Assembly (NCBI RefSeq): GCF_001613245.1 | Contig: NZ_BDBZ01000040.1 | Span: 1 to 64,000, forward strand | Length of the DNA: 64,000 nucleotides | Origin: Nocardia speluncae NBRC 108251 | GTDB lineage: Bacteria > Actinomycetota > Actinomycetes > Mycobacteriales > Mycobacteriaceae | Direction of reading: 5' to 3' | In this document: positions 1 through 8,373 of the stretch, piece after piece | How positions within the stretch are numbered: position 1 is the stretch's first letter | Layout: every line of letters begins with the position of its first letter | Notes under the pieces: model-generated | Told to the model about the DNA's origin: nothing | What the model saw: the letters and a program-made list of their open reading frames with translations, nothing else | Database searches by the model: none | Translations under genes and position numbers: made by a program

Positions 1-158
1 TGACCACCGGCGGCAGCGACGACACTGTGCGACTGTGGAACATCGGCTCCGCAGACGACGTCGCCGGTTCCCTGTGCCGCTGGGGCGGACAGGACTTCGA
101 ATCCGCGCCATGGCCGCCGGATGTCCCCACAGATCTACGAACCGAGCTCTGCCCATGA
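1..158 (+). CDS. C-terminal end of a WD40-repeat protein (partial)
   Basis: The reading frame runs in from the left edge and stops at TGA 156-158. It encodes a terminal WD blade (GGSDDTVRLWN) followed by a short tail. The GSDDxVRLWN pattern is the classic end of a WD40 repeat, so the missing upstream part is probably a beta-propeller protein, often fused to an N-terminal HTH or kinase domain in actinobacteria. Only about 51 residues are visible, so its role cannot be stated. Confidence 0.7.
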   Translation, partial: TTGGSDDTVRLWNIGSADDVAGSLCRWGGQDFESAPWPPDVPTDLRTELCP

Positions 159-385
159 ACAAAGGACATACATTTCCGGAGGTTCGACAGCTGAACCAGT
201 TCTCGGCGCAGACACTCCCGCGAAGAGGCCTGCTGACATGTACTGTCGCCGGCCCCGGACACAACTGTCGCATCACCAGGTCAAACCACTGACAGTCCTG
301 TGTCATCTCACACCGAAAGCAGACTGCACTGGCACACGCCCAAAATCGTCGCGTCCGCGACGGGCAACTAGTATCAGCTAAATAG

Positions 386-1117
386 ATGCTGATCGGGGTG
401 AGCGTGGAGTACATCATCCGGCTCGAACAGGGGCGTGATCGCAATCCGTCACCGCAGGTACTGTCCGCGCTGGCGGATGCTCTCGGCCTGTCCACCAACG
501 AGCGGGTCCATCTGTACCGGCTGACCAAGGCCGATACCGGTTTCAGCTGCACCGGCCCGGGACCAGCGGTCCGGGGGATCCGCCCGACGGTGCAGGCGTT
601 GCTCGACCAGCTCGAACCCGCCGCGGCCGCAGTGATCGACAGCCGGACCGAAATGCTGGCCTGCACCGCCGGCTATCGGCGGTTGATGGCACCGACCGGC
701 GCGCTCGACTCCGACCACGGCGCCAATCTCGCCCGCTTCACCTTCACCGATCCCCGGGCCCGCACCGTGTACCCCGATTGGGATCATCAGGCCGACCATA
801 TCGTCGCCACCCTCAAACAGGGCCCCTTCCGCGCCGACCCTCGTATCGCGGCGCTGGCCGATCAGCTCACGATCGCCGCAGGTGCGTCCTTCACCGAACG
901 CCTGGCCACGGTCCCCAACCTGCCCGCTCCCACCGGGATCACCCGGCTGGAGCATCCGGAGGCCGGCCCGCTTCGCCTCGCCTTCGAAACCCTGGCCCTG
1001 TCCGCCGACGACGATCAGCAGCTGATCGTCCAGCTACCGGCCGATCCGGCGACCGCCGATGCCCTGGACGGTCTGGCCGGCCGGCATCACGGCGGCCTCC
1101 GCGCAGTATCGGGCTGA
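386..1117 (+). pseudogene. 5'-truncated XRE/MmyB-type transcriptional regulator
   Basis: This frame encodes the second half of an XRE helix-turn-helix (GVSVEYIIRLEQGRDRNPS, residues 5-23) followed by the roughly 180-residue ligand-binding-like domain of MmyB-type actinobacterial regulators. Full-length relatives start about 40-45 residues earlier with helix 1 and a PGLRREEVA-type segment. Here TAG at 383-385 sits in frame immediately before the first ATG, and I see no N-terminal part in the other frames of 159-385. The rest of the frame is intact, so the gene has lost its 5' end, probably by deletion. It could still make a shortened protein, but DNA binding would be impaired. Confidence 0.6.
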
Positions 1118-1318
1118 TTCCGCTGATTCGCACGGTGCACGACACCGGATCGACGTAGCCGCGTCACCAGCGCCATGGTGCCCTCGTCGCCGGTTCCCGG
1201 CGGAGCCGCCGAGCACCGGGGGCGGTGGACGCTGCGCCGCGCAGGCGAGGAAGCGGCGGACAGTCTCCGCGCCTGTGCGGTTTCATCGCGCCCGATGCTG
1301 CTAGTAGCCTTGGGGACC

Positions 1319-2440
1319 GTGCACCCTGACGTTACCGCCGACCTCGCCGAACTCGACGCGACCCTGAAGACTATCGAGTCGGTCCTCGATATCGAGGAGC
1401 TGCGCCGTCGCATCGACGAGCTGGAGCATCAGGCGGCCGATCCCGAGTTGTGGAACGACCAGGATCATGCGCAGCGGGTGACCAGTGAGCTCTCCCACGC
1501 GCAGGGTGAGCTGCGCCGGGTCGAAGAATTACGGCAGCGCCTGGAAGATGCGCCGGTGCTCTACGAGCTGGCAGAAGAGGAAGAGGGCGAGGCGCGAACC
1601 GCAGCGCTGGCCGATGCCGATGCCGAACGCGCCGCATTGCATACCGATGTCGAAGCCCTCGAGGTGCGCACCCTGCTGTCCGGCGAGTACGACAAACGCG
1701 ACGCGCTGGTCAATATCCGCTCGGGCGCCGGCGGTGTGGACGCGGCCGACTGGGCCGAGATGCTGATGCGCATGTACATCCGCTGGGCCGATCGGCACAA
1801 GTACTCGGTCGAGGTGTACGACACCTCCTACGCCGAAGAAGCCGGTATCAAGAGCGCCACGTTCGTGGTGAAGACTCCGTACGCCTACGGCACCCTTTCG
1901 GTGGAGATGGGCACCCACCGGCTGGTGCGGATCAGCCCGTTCGACAACCAGGGTCGCCGCCAGACTTCGTTCGCCGAGGTCGAGGTGCTTCCGGTGGTCG
2001 AGACCACCGACCACATCGACGTCCCGGAAACCGATATCCGGGTCGATGTGTACCGGTCGTCGGGCCCGGGCGGGCAGAGCGTCAACACCACCGACTCGGC
2101 CGTCCGGATCACCCATATTCCCACCGGGATCGTGGTCACCTGCCAGAACGAGAAATCGCAGCTGCAGAACAAGGTTTCGGCCATGCGGGTGCTGCAGGCC
2201 AAACTGCTGGAACGCAAAAGGCAGGAAGAGCGCGCGCAGATGGATGCGCTCAAGACCAACGAGGGCGCGTCCTGGGGTAATCAGATGCGGTCCTACGTGT
2301 TGCACCCGTATCAGATGGTCAAGGATCTGCGCACCAACTACGAGGTGAACAACCCTTCGGCCGTCCTCGACGGCGATATCGACGGTTTCATCGAATCCGG
2401 AATCCGCTGGCGGATGAGTACAGTTCTGCAGGAGAGCTAG
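1319..2440 (+). CDS. prfB: Peptide chain release factor 2
   Basis: Class I release factor that reads UGA and UAA stop codons and triggers hydrolysis of peptidyl-tRNA on the ribosome. The GTG at 1319 gives 373 residues starting HPDVTADLAELD, the usual RF2 length. The frame stays open for 144 bases upstream but that part looks noncoding. The stop-codon-recognition tripeptide SPF is at residues 206-208 and the catalytic GGQ at 251-253. The E. coli-type internal UGA and +1 frameshift near codon 26 are absent, as in other actinobacteria. It leads a same-strand run with the MscS gene and ftsEX, the order seen around prfB in M. tuberculosis. Confidence 0.96.
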   Translation: MHPDVTADLAELDATLKTIESVLDIEELRRRIDELEHQAADPELWNDQDHAQRVTSELSHAQGELRRVEELRQRLEDAPVLYELAEEEEGEARTAALADADAERAALHTDVEALEVRTLLSGEYDKRDALVNIRSGAGGVDAADWAEMLMRMYIRWADRHKYSVEVYDTSYAEEAGIKSATFVVKTPYAYGTLSVEMGTHRLVRISPFDNQGRRQTSFAEVEVLPVVETTDHIDVPETDIRVDVYRSSGPGGQSVNTTDSAVRITHIPTGIVVTCQNEKSQLQNKVSAMRVLQAKLLERKRQEERAQMDALKTNEGASWGNQMRSYVLHPYQMVKDLRTNYEVNNPSAVLDGDIDGFIESGIRWRMSTVLQES

Positions 2441-2476
2441 CACTCCCCGATTCCGGGGAAGCACACGAGATCCGGA

Positions 2477-3376
2477 ATGGATGCGGGAACAGGTGGTCTG
2501 ATGAGGGTGGAAGGGACCGACACCCTGGCCCTGTCCCTGGCATTGTCTTCCGATGTAACGTCCTGGCTGCGTTCGTCCGGACTCGAGATCGTGCTACTGA
2601 TCCTCGGGTCCATGCTGTTCGCCCGCTTCGCCACCTATGTGCGCGACCGGGTGACCCAGCGCATCGATTCGGGTTTCCGCGGGGGCGATGCGCTCGTGCG
2701 GTCCGAGGAGGCCAAGCACCGGCACGCCCTGGCCCAGGTGCTGACCTGGGTTGTTCTGACCGTCGCCTACGTACTGGTGGCCATGGAGGTGCTGCAGCGG
2801 CTCGGCTTCTCCATGTCGGGGCTGGTCGCGCCCGCCGCGGTCCTCGGCGCCGCCCTCGGTTTCGGCGCGCAGCGCATTGTGCAGGACATCCTGGCCGGGT
2901 TCTTCCTCATCACCGAACGCCAATACGGTTTCGGTGATGTGGTGCGGATCGCGGTGACCGGTGTTGCGGACCCGGCCGAGGGCACGGTCGAGGATGTGAC
3001 ATTGCGAGTCACCAAGTTGCGCAACCCGGACGGGGAGGTGATCACCGTCCCGAACGGCCAGATCGTGAAAGTAACGAACCTGTCGAAGGATTGGGCGCGG
3101 GCCGCGATCGATGTGCCGGTCGCGGCGAGCGCCGATATCCTGCGGATCAACGAGGTGCTGCATGCGGTGGGCGGGCAGGCCTACGCCGATCCCCGCCTCG
3201 AACCACTGCTGCTCGACGAGCCGACAGTGATGGGCGTGGAGGACCTGACCGTGGACCAGATGAACATCCGGATGGTGGCCCGGACACTGCCGGGCAAACA
3301 GTTCGAGGTCAGCCGGGAGTTGCGGGTACGGGTGGCCGCGGCGATGCGCCGGGAGGGTTTGAATGCGCGCGCGTAG
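2477..3376 (+). CDS. MscS-family mechanosensitive ion channel
   Basis: Integral membrane channel that releases solutes on hypo-osmotic shock. There are hydrophobic segments near residues 33-50 and 78-98, then the family core around residues 108-155: a glycine/alanine-rich pore helix (AAVLGAALGFGAQ), then QDILAGFFLITERQYGFGD, which marks the start of the beta domain. A conserved NGQI and a C-terminal alpha/beta region follow. At 299 residues it matches short actinobacterial MscS proteins. An alternative ATG at 2501 with AGGTGG upstream would remove 8 residues. It lies between prfB and ftsE, the position of Rv3104c in M. tuberculosis, and overlaps the next small gene by 14 bases. Confidence 0.88.
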   Translation: MDAGTGGLMRVEGTDTLALSLALSSDVTSWLRSSGLEIVLLILGSMLFARFATYVRDRVTQRIDSGFRGGDALVRSEEAKHRHALAQVLTWVVLTVAYVLVAMEVLQRLGFSMSGLVAPAAVLGAALGFGAQRIVQDILAGFFLITERQYGFGDVVRIAVTGVADPAEGTVEDVTLRVTKLRNPDGEVITVPNGQIVKVTNLSKDWARAAIDVPVAASADILRINEVLHAVGGQAYADPRLEPLLLDEPTVMGVEDLTVDQMNIRMVARTLPGKQFEVSRELRVRVAAAMRREGLNARA

Positions 3377-3524
3377 ATCGACGCTGGTGCTGGCCGGGAG
3401 CTGGATCGCGATCTTCGTGCTGTACCTGTTCGTCAAACCGGACGATATCGCTCAGCACAAGCCCGCGCCCGCCCCCGCGGCCCCGGTGCAGCAGGTTCCG
3501 GCGCTGGTGGTTCCCGCTCGGTAG
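3363..3524 (+). CDS. Small single-pass membrane protein with proline-rich tail
   Basis: A 53-residue frame starts inside the end of the MscS gene (14-base overlap) and stops at TAG 3522-3524. It has a basic start (MRARRS), one hydrophobic helix (about residues 7-24, ending LYLFV), and a Pro/Ala-rich tail (KPAPAPAAPVQQVP). The overlap with the channel gene suggests translational coupling. A proline-rich protein gene (Rv3103c) occupies the same place between the channel gene and ftsE in M. tuberculosis, but this copy is much shorter. The function is unknown; a channel accessory subunit is a guess. Confidence 0.6.
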   Translation: MRARRSTLVLAGSWIAIFVLYLFVKPDDIAQHKPAPAPAAPVQQVPALVVPAR

Positions 3525-3580
3525 CGGCCCTCGCACCGCCCGCCGACGGGTTCGTTATCGAATGGTTACACTGACTCCTC

Positions 3581-4269
<689 letters not shown>

Positions 4270-4270
<1 letters not shown>

Positions 4271-5175
4271 TGCGCGCAGGCTTCCTGTTCGGCGAGGTCT
4301 CCGAGGGCCTGCGCCGCAACGTCACCATGACGATCGCGATGATCCTGACGACCGCGGTTTCGCTGACCATGCTGGGTGGCGGCATTCTGGCGATCCGGAT
4401 CGCCGACAAGACCGAGCAGTACTTCCTGGACCGGCTCGAAGTGCGGCTGTATCTGACCGAAGACATCTCCGCGAACGATCCGGACTGCGCGAACGATCTC
4501 TGCCACACTCTGATGGCCGATCTGAAGTCCGTCGACGGCGTGGAGACGGTGCAATACCTGAACCGCGACGCCGCGGTCCGTGAGGCCAAGGAGAAAACCT
4601 TCAAGGACCAGCCGGAACTCGCCGAGTATGTGAGCGAGACGCCGCTGCCGGCCTCGCTGCGGGTCAAGATGAGCGACGCATCGCTCTACCCGACGATCTA
4701 CGAGCAATTCTCCGAAAGCCCCGGGGTGGGCATGGTGCGCAACGACAAGGACATCGTGGACCGGCTGGTGAGCTTGTTCGACGGGTTGCGTAATGCGGCA
4801 TTCGGAATGGCCGTGTTGCAGGCAGTGGCCGCGCTGTTGCTGATCGCGAACATGGTGCAGATCGCGGCGTTCACCCGGCGCACCGAGGTGCACATCATGC
4901 GTCTGGTCGGTGCCACCCGCTGGTACACCCAGTTGCCGTTCCTGCTGGAGGCCGTCGTCGCCGCGCTGGCGGGTGGTCTGCTCGCGACAGCGGGCCTGTT
5001 CGCGGCCCGCCCGCTGGTGATCGACCGGGCATTGGGCGATCTGTTCGCGAGCAATGTCTTCCCGGCGATCACCTTCGACGATATTTTCACCACGGCGCTG
5101 ATGGTCGTACCGGTCGGCGTGATGTTCGCCGGGCTCACCGCGTACGCCACCTTGCGCTGGTACGTACGCGAGTAG
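4270..5175 (+). CDS. ftsX: Cell division membrane protein FtsX
   Basis: Transmembrane partner of FtsE. At 301 residues it has the family topology: one helix near residues 19-42, a large extracytoplasmic domain (about 43-175) that in mycobacteria contacts RipC-type hydrolases, then three helices near 175-198, 222-245 and 270-292, with a conserved ATRWYTQLPFLLEA segment between the second and third. A strong hairpin lies 89 bases past the stop, so the cluster ends here. smpB, the usual next gene in this order, is not present. Confidence 0.95.
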
Positions 5176-5263
5176 CGCGCGGCCGGGTCGAATTCGCTGC
5201 CGCCGGCTCGATCACAGCGGCCCCTGCGGCCCCGGCCGTATCCGGGGTCTTCGCACGTTGCCC

Positions 5264-5295
5264 GTACCGCCCGTCCCCTTCCGGACGGGCGGTAC
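5264..5295. terminator. Hairpin terminator after ftsX
   Basis: Perfect 13-bp stem GTACCGCCCGTCC (5264-5276) and its complement (5283-5295) around a 6-base loop. It lacks a T-run, which is common for actinobacterial terminators. Confidence 0.7.
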
Positions 5296-5363
5296 CGCTG
5301 TGCGGAAGTTGGGTATACCCCATATGTCCGCTCACCAGGACGAGTGCACAACTCGACGCCGTT

Positions 5364-5404
5364 CTTACTCTTCAGTAAGATAGCCTTACTCCGCAGTAAG
5401 ATAG
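5364..5404. promoter_or_regulatory. Tandem palindromic operator upstream of fadE24
   Basis: Two copies of CTTACT-N4-AGTAAG (5364-5379 and 5385-5400), each followed by ATAG, repeat with a 21-bp period, about two helical turns. The halves are perfect in both copies and only the 4-base centres differ (CTTC, CCGC). They lie 40-80 bp before the fadE24 start. This geometry suggests two repressor dimers, for example of a TetR-family fatty-acid regulator, on one face of the DNA. The regulator is not identifiable from the window. Confidence 0.7.
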
Positions 5405-5442
5405 CTGGGGCCAGACCCTCACCCCGCGCGAGAAAACAGGTG

Positions 5443-6849
5443 ATGATGAGCATTCGAGACAGCGCTACCAAGCGGCGTCCGGACAACGGCGGCCGCCAGG
5501 AGAACGGAGTGGGCCTACACCAACCCAAACGGGATTGGATGGGCGCCGCCATGCGGGTCATGTCGACGATCACCGGATCGGAACTCGCCGAGAAATACAA
5601 CCTTCGCAAACCGATCGACCGGGTCACCTACGAAAGCACCAGAACCGGCTTCCGGACTCTGGGTGCCGCGACCCGCGCATTCAACAAGGTCGCGGGCGGT
5701 GGCGCGCCCAAGCGCCTCCCGGACAACGAGTCGAAGACCAAGGACTACTTCGATCTCACCCCCACCGACGAACAGCAGATGATCGTCGAGACGGTCCGTG
5801 AGTTCGCGGCCGAGATCCTGCGCCCGGCCGCACACGACGCCGACGAGGCCGCCACCGCGCCGAAAGACCTCCTGGGTCGTGCCGCGGAACTCGGCATCAC
5901 CCTGATCAATGTGCCCGAAGAACTCGAGGGCGCGGCCACCGAACGCGGCGCCGTCACCAACACGATGGTGGCCGAGGCGCTCGCACACGGGGATATGGGT
6001 CTGGCCCTGCCACTGCTGGCGCCCAGCGGCGTCGCCGTCGCACTGTCCCAGTGGGGTACCGACGCCCAGCAGCAGACCTACCTGCCCGCGTTCACCGGCG
6101 AGAACGTTCCCCAGGCGTCGGTCGTCATCAGTGAACCACGCGCTCTGTTCGATCCGTTCGCTCTGCAAACCAAGGCCGTGCGTTCCCCCAGCGGTTACCG
6201 GCTCAACGGCGTGAAAAGCCTCGTCCCGGCCGCTGCCGACGCCGAGATCTTCGTGGTCGGTGCGGAACTCGACGGCCGACCGGCCCTGTTCATCGTGGAA
6301 TCCGACGCCCAGGGCCTGTCGGTGGAGGCCGATCCCAGCATGGGGCTGCGCGCGGCCGGCCTGGGCCGGCTCGTCCTGGACAACGTCGCCGTCACTGCCG
6401 ACGCGATCCTCGGTGAGGGCGATGCCAAACAGCACGCGGCCGACTACCGGGACGCAGTACAGCTGGCCCGTCTGGGCTGGGCGTCACTGGCCGCCGGCAC
6501 CGGCCAGGCCGTACTCGACTACGTCATCCCCTACGTCAACGAGCGTGAGGCATTCGGCGAACCGATCAGCCACCGGCAGGCCGTGGCTTTCATGGTCGCC
6601 GATATGGCCATCGAACTCGACGGCCTGCGACTGGTGACTCTGCGCGGCGCCGCCCGCGCCGAGCAGGGCCTCACCTTTGCCCGCGAGGCCGCGCTGGCGA
6701 AGAAGCTGGCGACCGACAAGGGGATGCGGTTCGGTCTCGATGGTGTGCAGCTGCTCGGCGGGCACGGTTTCACCAAGGAGCACCCGGTCGAACGCTGGTA
6801 CCGCGATCTGCGCGGTATCGGTATCGCCGAAGGAATCGTGCTGTGTTGA
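5443..6849 (+). CDS. fadE24: Acyl-CoA dehydrogenase, FadE24-like
   Basis: Flavin-dependent acyl-CoA dehydrogenase for the first oxidation step of beta-oxidation. The N-terminal domain (TPTDEQQMIVETVREFAAE) starts about 100 residues in, after an unusual basic leader typical of the FadE24 group. The middle beta domain and C-terminal helices (EAFGEPISHRQAVAF, QLLGGHGFTKEHPVERWYRD) are intact. The frame is open for another 33 codons upstream, but that stretch contains the operator; the ATG at 5443 gives 468 residues, the size I recall for mycobacterial FadE24. The paired gene fadE23 follows on the same strand, as in M. tuberculosis (Rv3139-Rv3140), where the pair is isoniazid-responsive. Confidence 0.85.
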   Translation: MMSIRDSATKRRPDNGGRQENGVGLHQPKRDWMGAAMRVMSTITGSELAEKYNLRKPIDRVTYESTRTGFRTLGAATRAFNKVAGGGAPKRLPDNESKTKDYFDLTPTDEQQMIVETVREFAAEILRPAAHDADEAATAPKDLLGRAAELGITLINVPEELEGAATERGAVTNTMVAEALAHGDMGLALPLLAPSGVAVALSQWGTDAQQQTYLPAFTGENVPQASVVISEPRALFDPFALQTKAVRSPSGYRLNGVKSLVPAAADAEIFVVGAELDGRPALFIVESDAQGLSVEADPSMGLRAAGLGRLVLDNVAVTADAILGEGDAKQHAADYRDAVQLARLGWASLAAGTGQAVLDYVIPYVNEREAFGEPISHRQAVAFMVADMAIELDGLRLVTLRGAARAEQGLTFAREAALAKKLATDKGMRFGLDGVQLLGGHGFTKEHPVERWYRDLRGIGIAEGIVLC

Positions 6850-6851
6850 TG

Positions 6852-6964
6852 GCGCCGCCTCCGGCGGCGCGGGTTCGGGGCCCCCTGGGTCTCGTTCTTC
6901 ACTCCGCCGCTCCTCCGCTTCGCTCCCCCGCTCTGTCGCTCCAGAACGAGACGGGCCCCGAACC
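6852..6964. repeat. Composite palindromic element between fadE24 and fadE23
   Basis: A short hairpin right after the fadE24 stop (GCGCCGCC 6852-6859 and GGCGGCGC 6863-6870, 3-base loop) is followed by a long imperfect inverted repeat. Its arms are 6872-6898 and 6943-6964: GGTTCGGGGCCC pairs with GGGCCCCGAACC, and GTCTCGTTCT with AGAACGAGAC, with a 5-base bulge. The 44-base loop is a CT/CG-rich series of CTCCGC-like units. It looks like a mobile intergenic palindrome (REP-like) rather than a simple terminator. Confidence 0.6.
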
Positions 6965-7050
6965 ATGGATGTGAACCCGATGACGTCGTTGCCTCACCGG
7001 TCGGCCGATGCGCTGGGCAGCGGATTCACGATTTTTTCCAGGAGACTTTG

Positions 7051-8280
7051 ATGATCAATCTCGAATTGCCGAAGAAGCTGCGGGCCAGCGCGAATCAGGC
7101 GCACCAGGTGGCTGCGCAGATCTTCCGGCCGATCTCACGCAAATACGACCTCGCCGAACACGAGTACCCGGTGGAGCTCGACACGATGGCCGCCATGGTC
7201 GACGGGCTCAGCGATTCGGGCACCCAGAAGATCAGCGGCGCCGCCGGCGGCCGGTCCGACGAGTCCGCCGAGGACACAGCTCCCGCCACGATGCCCGTCA
7301 ACGCCAACGGCGGCAATATGTCGGCGCTGCTCAACGCGCTGGAAACCTCGTGGGGCGATGTCGGGCTGATGCTGTCGATCCCGTATCAGGGTCTGGGTAA
7401 TGCCGCGATCGCCGCGGTCGCCACCGATGAGCAGCTGGAACGGTTCGGCAAGGTATGGGCTTCCATGGCCATCACCGAGCCGAGCTTCGGCTCCGACTCG
7501 GCCGCCGTCACCACCACCGCCGTCCTCGACGGCGACGAATGGGTGCTCAACGGCGAGAAGATCTTCGTGACCGCCGGTGAGCGCTCCACTCATATCGTGG
7601 TGTGGGCCTCGGTGGACCGCAGTCTCGGCCGCGCCGCCATCAAATCGTTCGTGGTCCCGCGCGACGCCCCCGGCTTGTCGGTGGCCCGGCTCGAACACAA
7701 ACTCGGCATCAAGGCCTCCGATACCGCGGTACTGCTGCTACAGGACTGCCGGATCCCGAAGGACAACATCCTCGGTAGCCCGGAAGTGAACGTGGAGAAG
7801 GGTTTCGCGGGGGTCATGCAGACCTTCGACAACACCCGCCCCATGGTCGCGGCGATGGCCGTCGGCGTCACCCGGGCCGCGCTCGAGGAACTGCGCACCA
7901 TCCTCACCGACGCGGGAATCGAGATCTCCTACGACAGCCCGGCGAACAACCAGCACGCCGCGGCGGCCGAATTCCTGCGGATGGAGGCCGACTACGAATC
8001 CGCCTACCTGCTGGCGATGCGGGCAGCCTGGATGGCCGACAACAAGCAGCCCAACTCGCTCCAGGCCTCGATGTCGAAGGCGAAAGCGGGCCGCACCGGC
8101 ACCGATGTAACGCTGAAATCGGTGGAACTGGCCGGTTCCGTGGGCTATTCGCAGCGCCTGCTGCTGGAGAAGTGGGGCCGCGATTCCAAAATCCTGGACA
8201 TCTTCGAGGGCACCCAGCAGATCCAGCAGCTGATCGTCGCCCGCCGGGTCCTGAACAAGACCAGCGCCGAACTGAAGTAG
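7051..8280 (+). CDS. fadE23: Acyl-CoA dehydrogenase, FadE23-like; host gene of the integrated element
   Basis: Second acyl-CoA dehydrogenase of the pair, 409 residues. The ATG at 7051 has AGGAG 7 bases upstream. Family features include the flavin-domain segment MAITEPSFGSDSAAV, NGEKIFVTAGERS, and the C-terminal IFEGTQQIQQ typical of the dehydrogenase active-site end. The last 29 codons, the stop and four more bases (8191-8284) are duplicated at 17732-17825. The integrated element therefore uses the 3' end of this gene as its attachment site while leaving a complete reading frame. Confidence 0.88.
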   Translation: MINLELPKKLRASANQAHQVAAQIFRPISRKYDLAEHEYPVELDTMAAMVDGLSDSGTQKISGAAGGRSDESAEDTAPATMPVNANGGNMSALLNALETSWGDVGLMLSIPYQGLGNAAIAAVATDEQLERFGKVWASMAITEPSFGSDSAAVTTTAVLDGDEWVLNGEKIFVTAGERSTHIVVWASVDRSLGRAAIKSFVVPRDAPGLSVARLEHKLGIKASDTAVLLLQDCRIPKDNILGSPEVNVEKGFAGVMQTFDNTRPMVAAMAVGVTRAALEELRTILTDAGIEISYDSPANNQHAAAAEFLRMEADYESAYLLAMRAAWMADNKQPNSLQASMSKAKAGRTGTDVTLKSVELAGSVGYSQRLLLEKWGRDSKILDIFEGTQQIQQLIVARRVLNKTSAELK

Positions 8281-8284
8281 GCAG
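8191..8284. repeat. attL: left copy of the 94-bp attachment repeat
   Basis: Identical to 17732-17825 except G/C at 8232 and C/A at 8244. It covers fadE23 codons 381-409, the stop codon and GCAG. The crossover must lie in one of the identical blocks: 8191-8231, 8233-8243 or 8245-8284. Confidence 0.9.
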
Positions 8285-8296
8285 GTCAGACACGTA

Positions 8297-8334
8297 AAAC
8301 CGGTCCGAGTCGCCGCAGTGGCCCGGACCGGTTT
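8297..8334. terminator. Bidirectional terminator between fadE23 and int
   Basis: 11-bp stem AAACCGGTCCG (8297-8307) and CGGACCGGTTT (8324-8334), loop 16 bases, between convergent fadE23 and int. It aligns at reduced identity with the hairpin at 17836-17867 beyond attR, so the two are diverged versions of the same fadE23 terminator. Confidence 0.75.
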
Positions 8335-8373
8335 CGTGTTTTCAGCGAGAGCGTTCGTTGCCTGCATCGGCGC

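Noticed and set aside
1319..1420. Programmed +1 frameshift in prfB
   Set aside because: No in-frame TGA or CTTTGAC-like slippery site is present; the frame is continuous from GTG to the stop.
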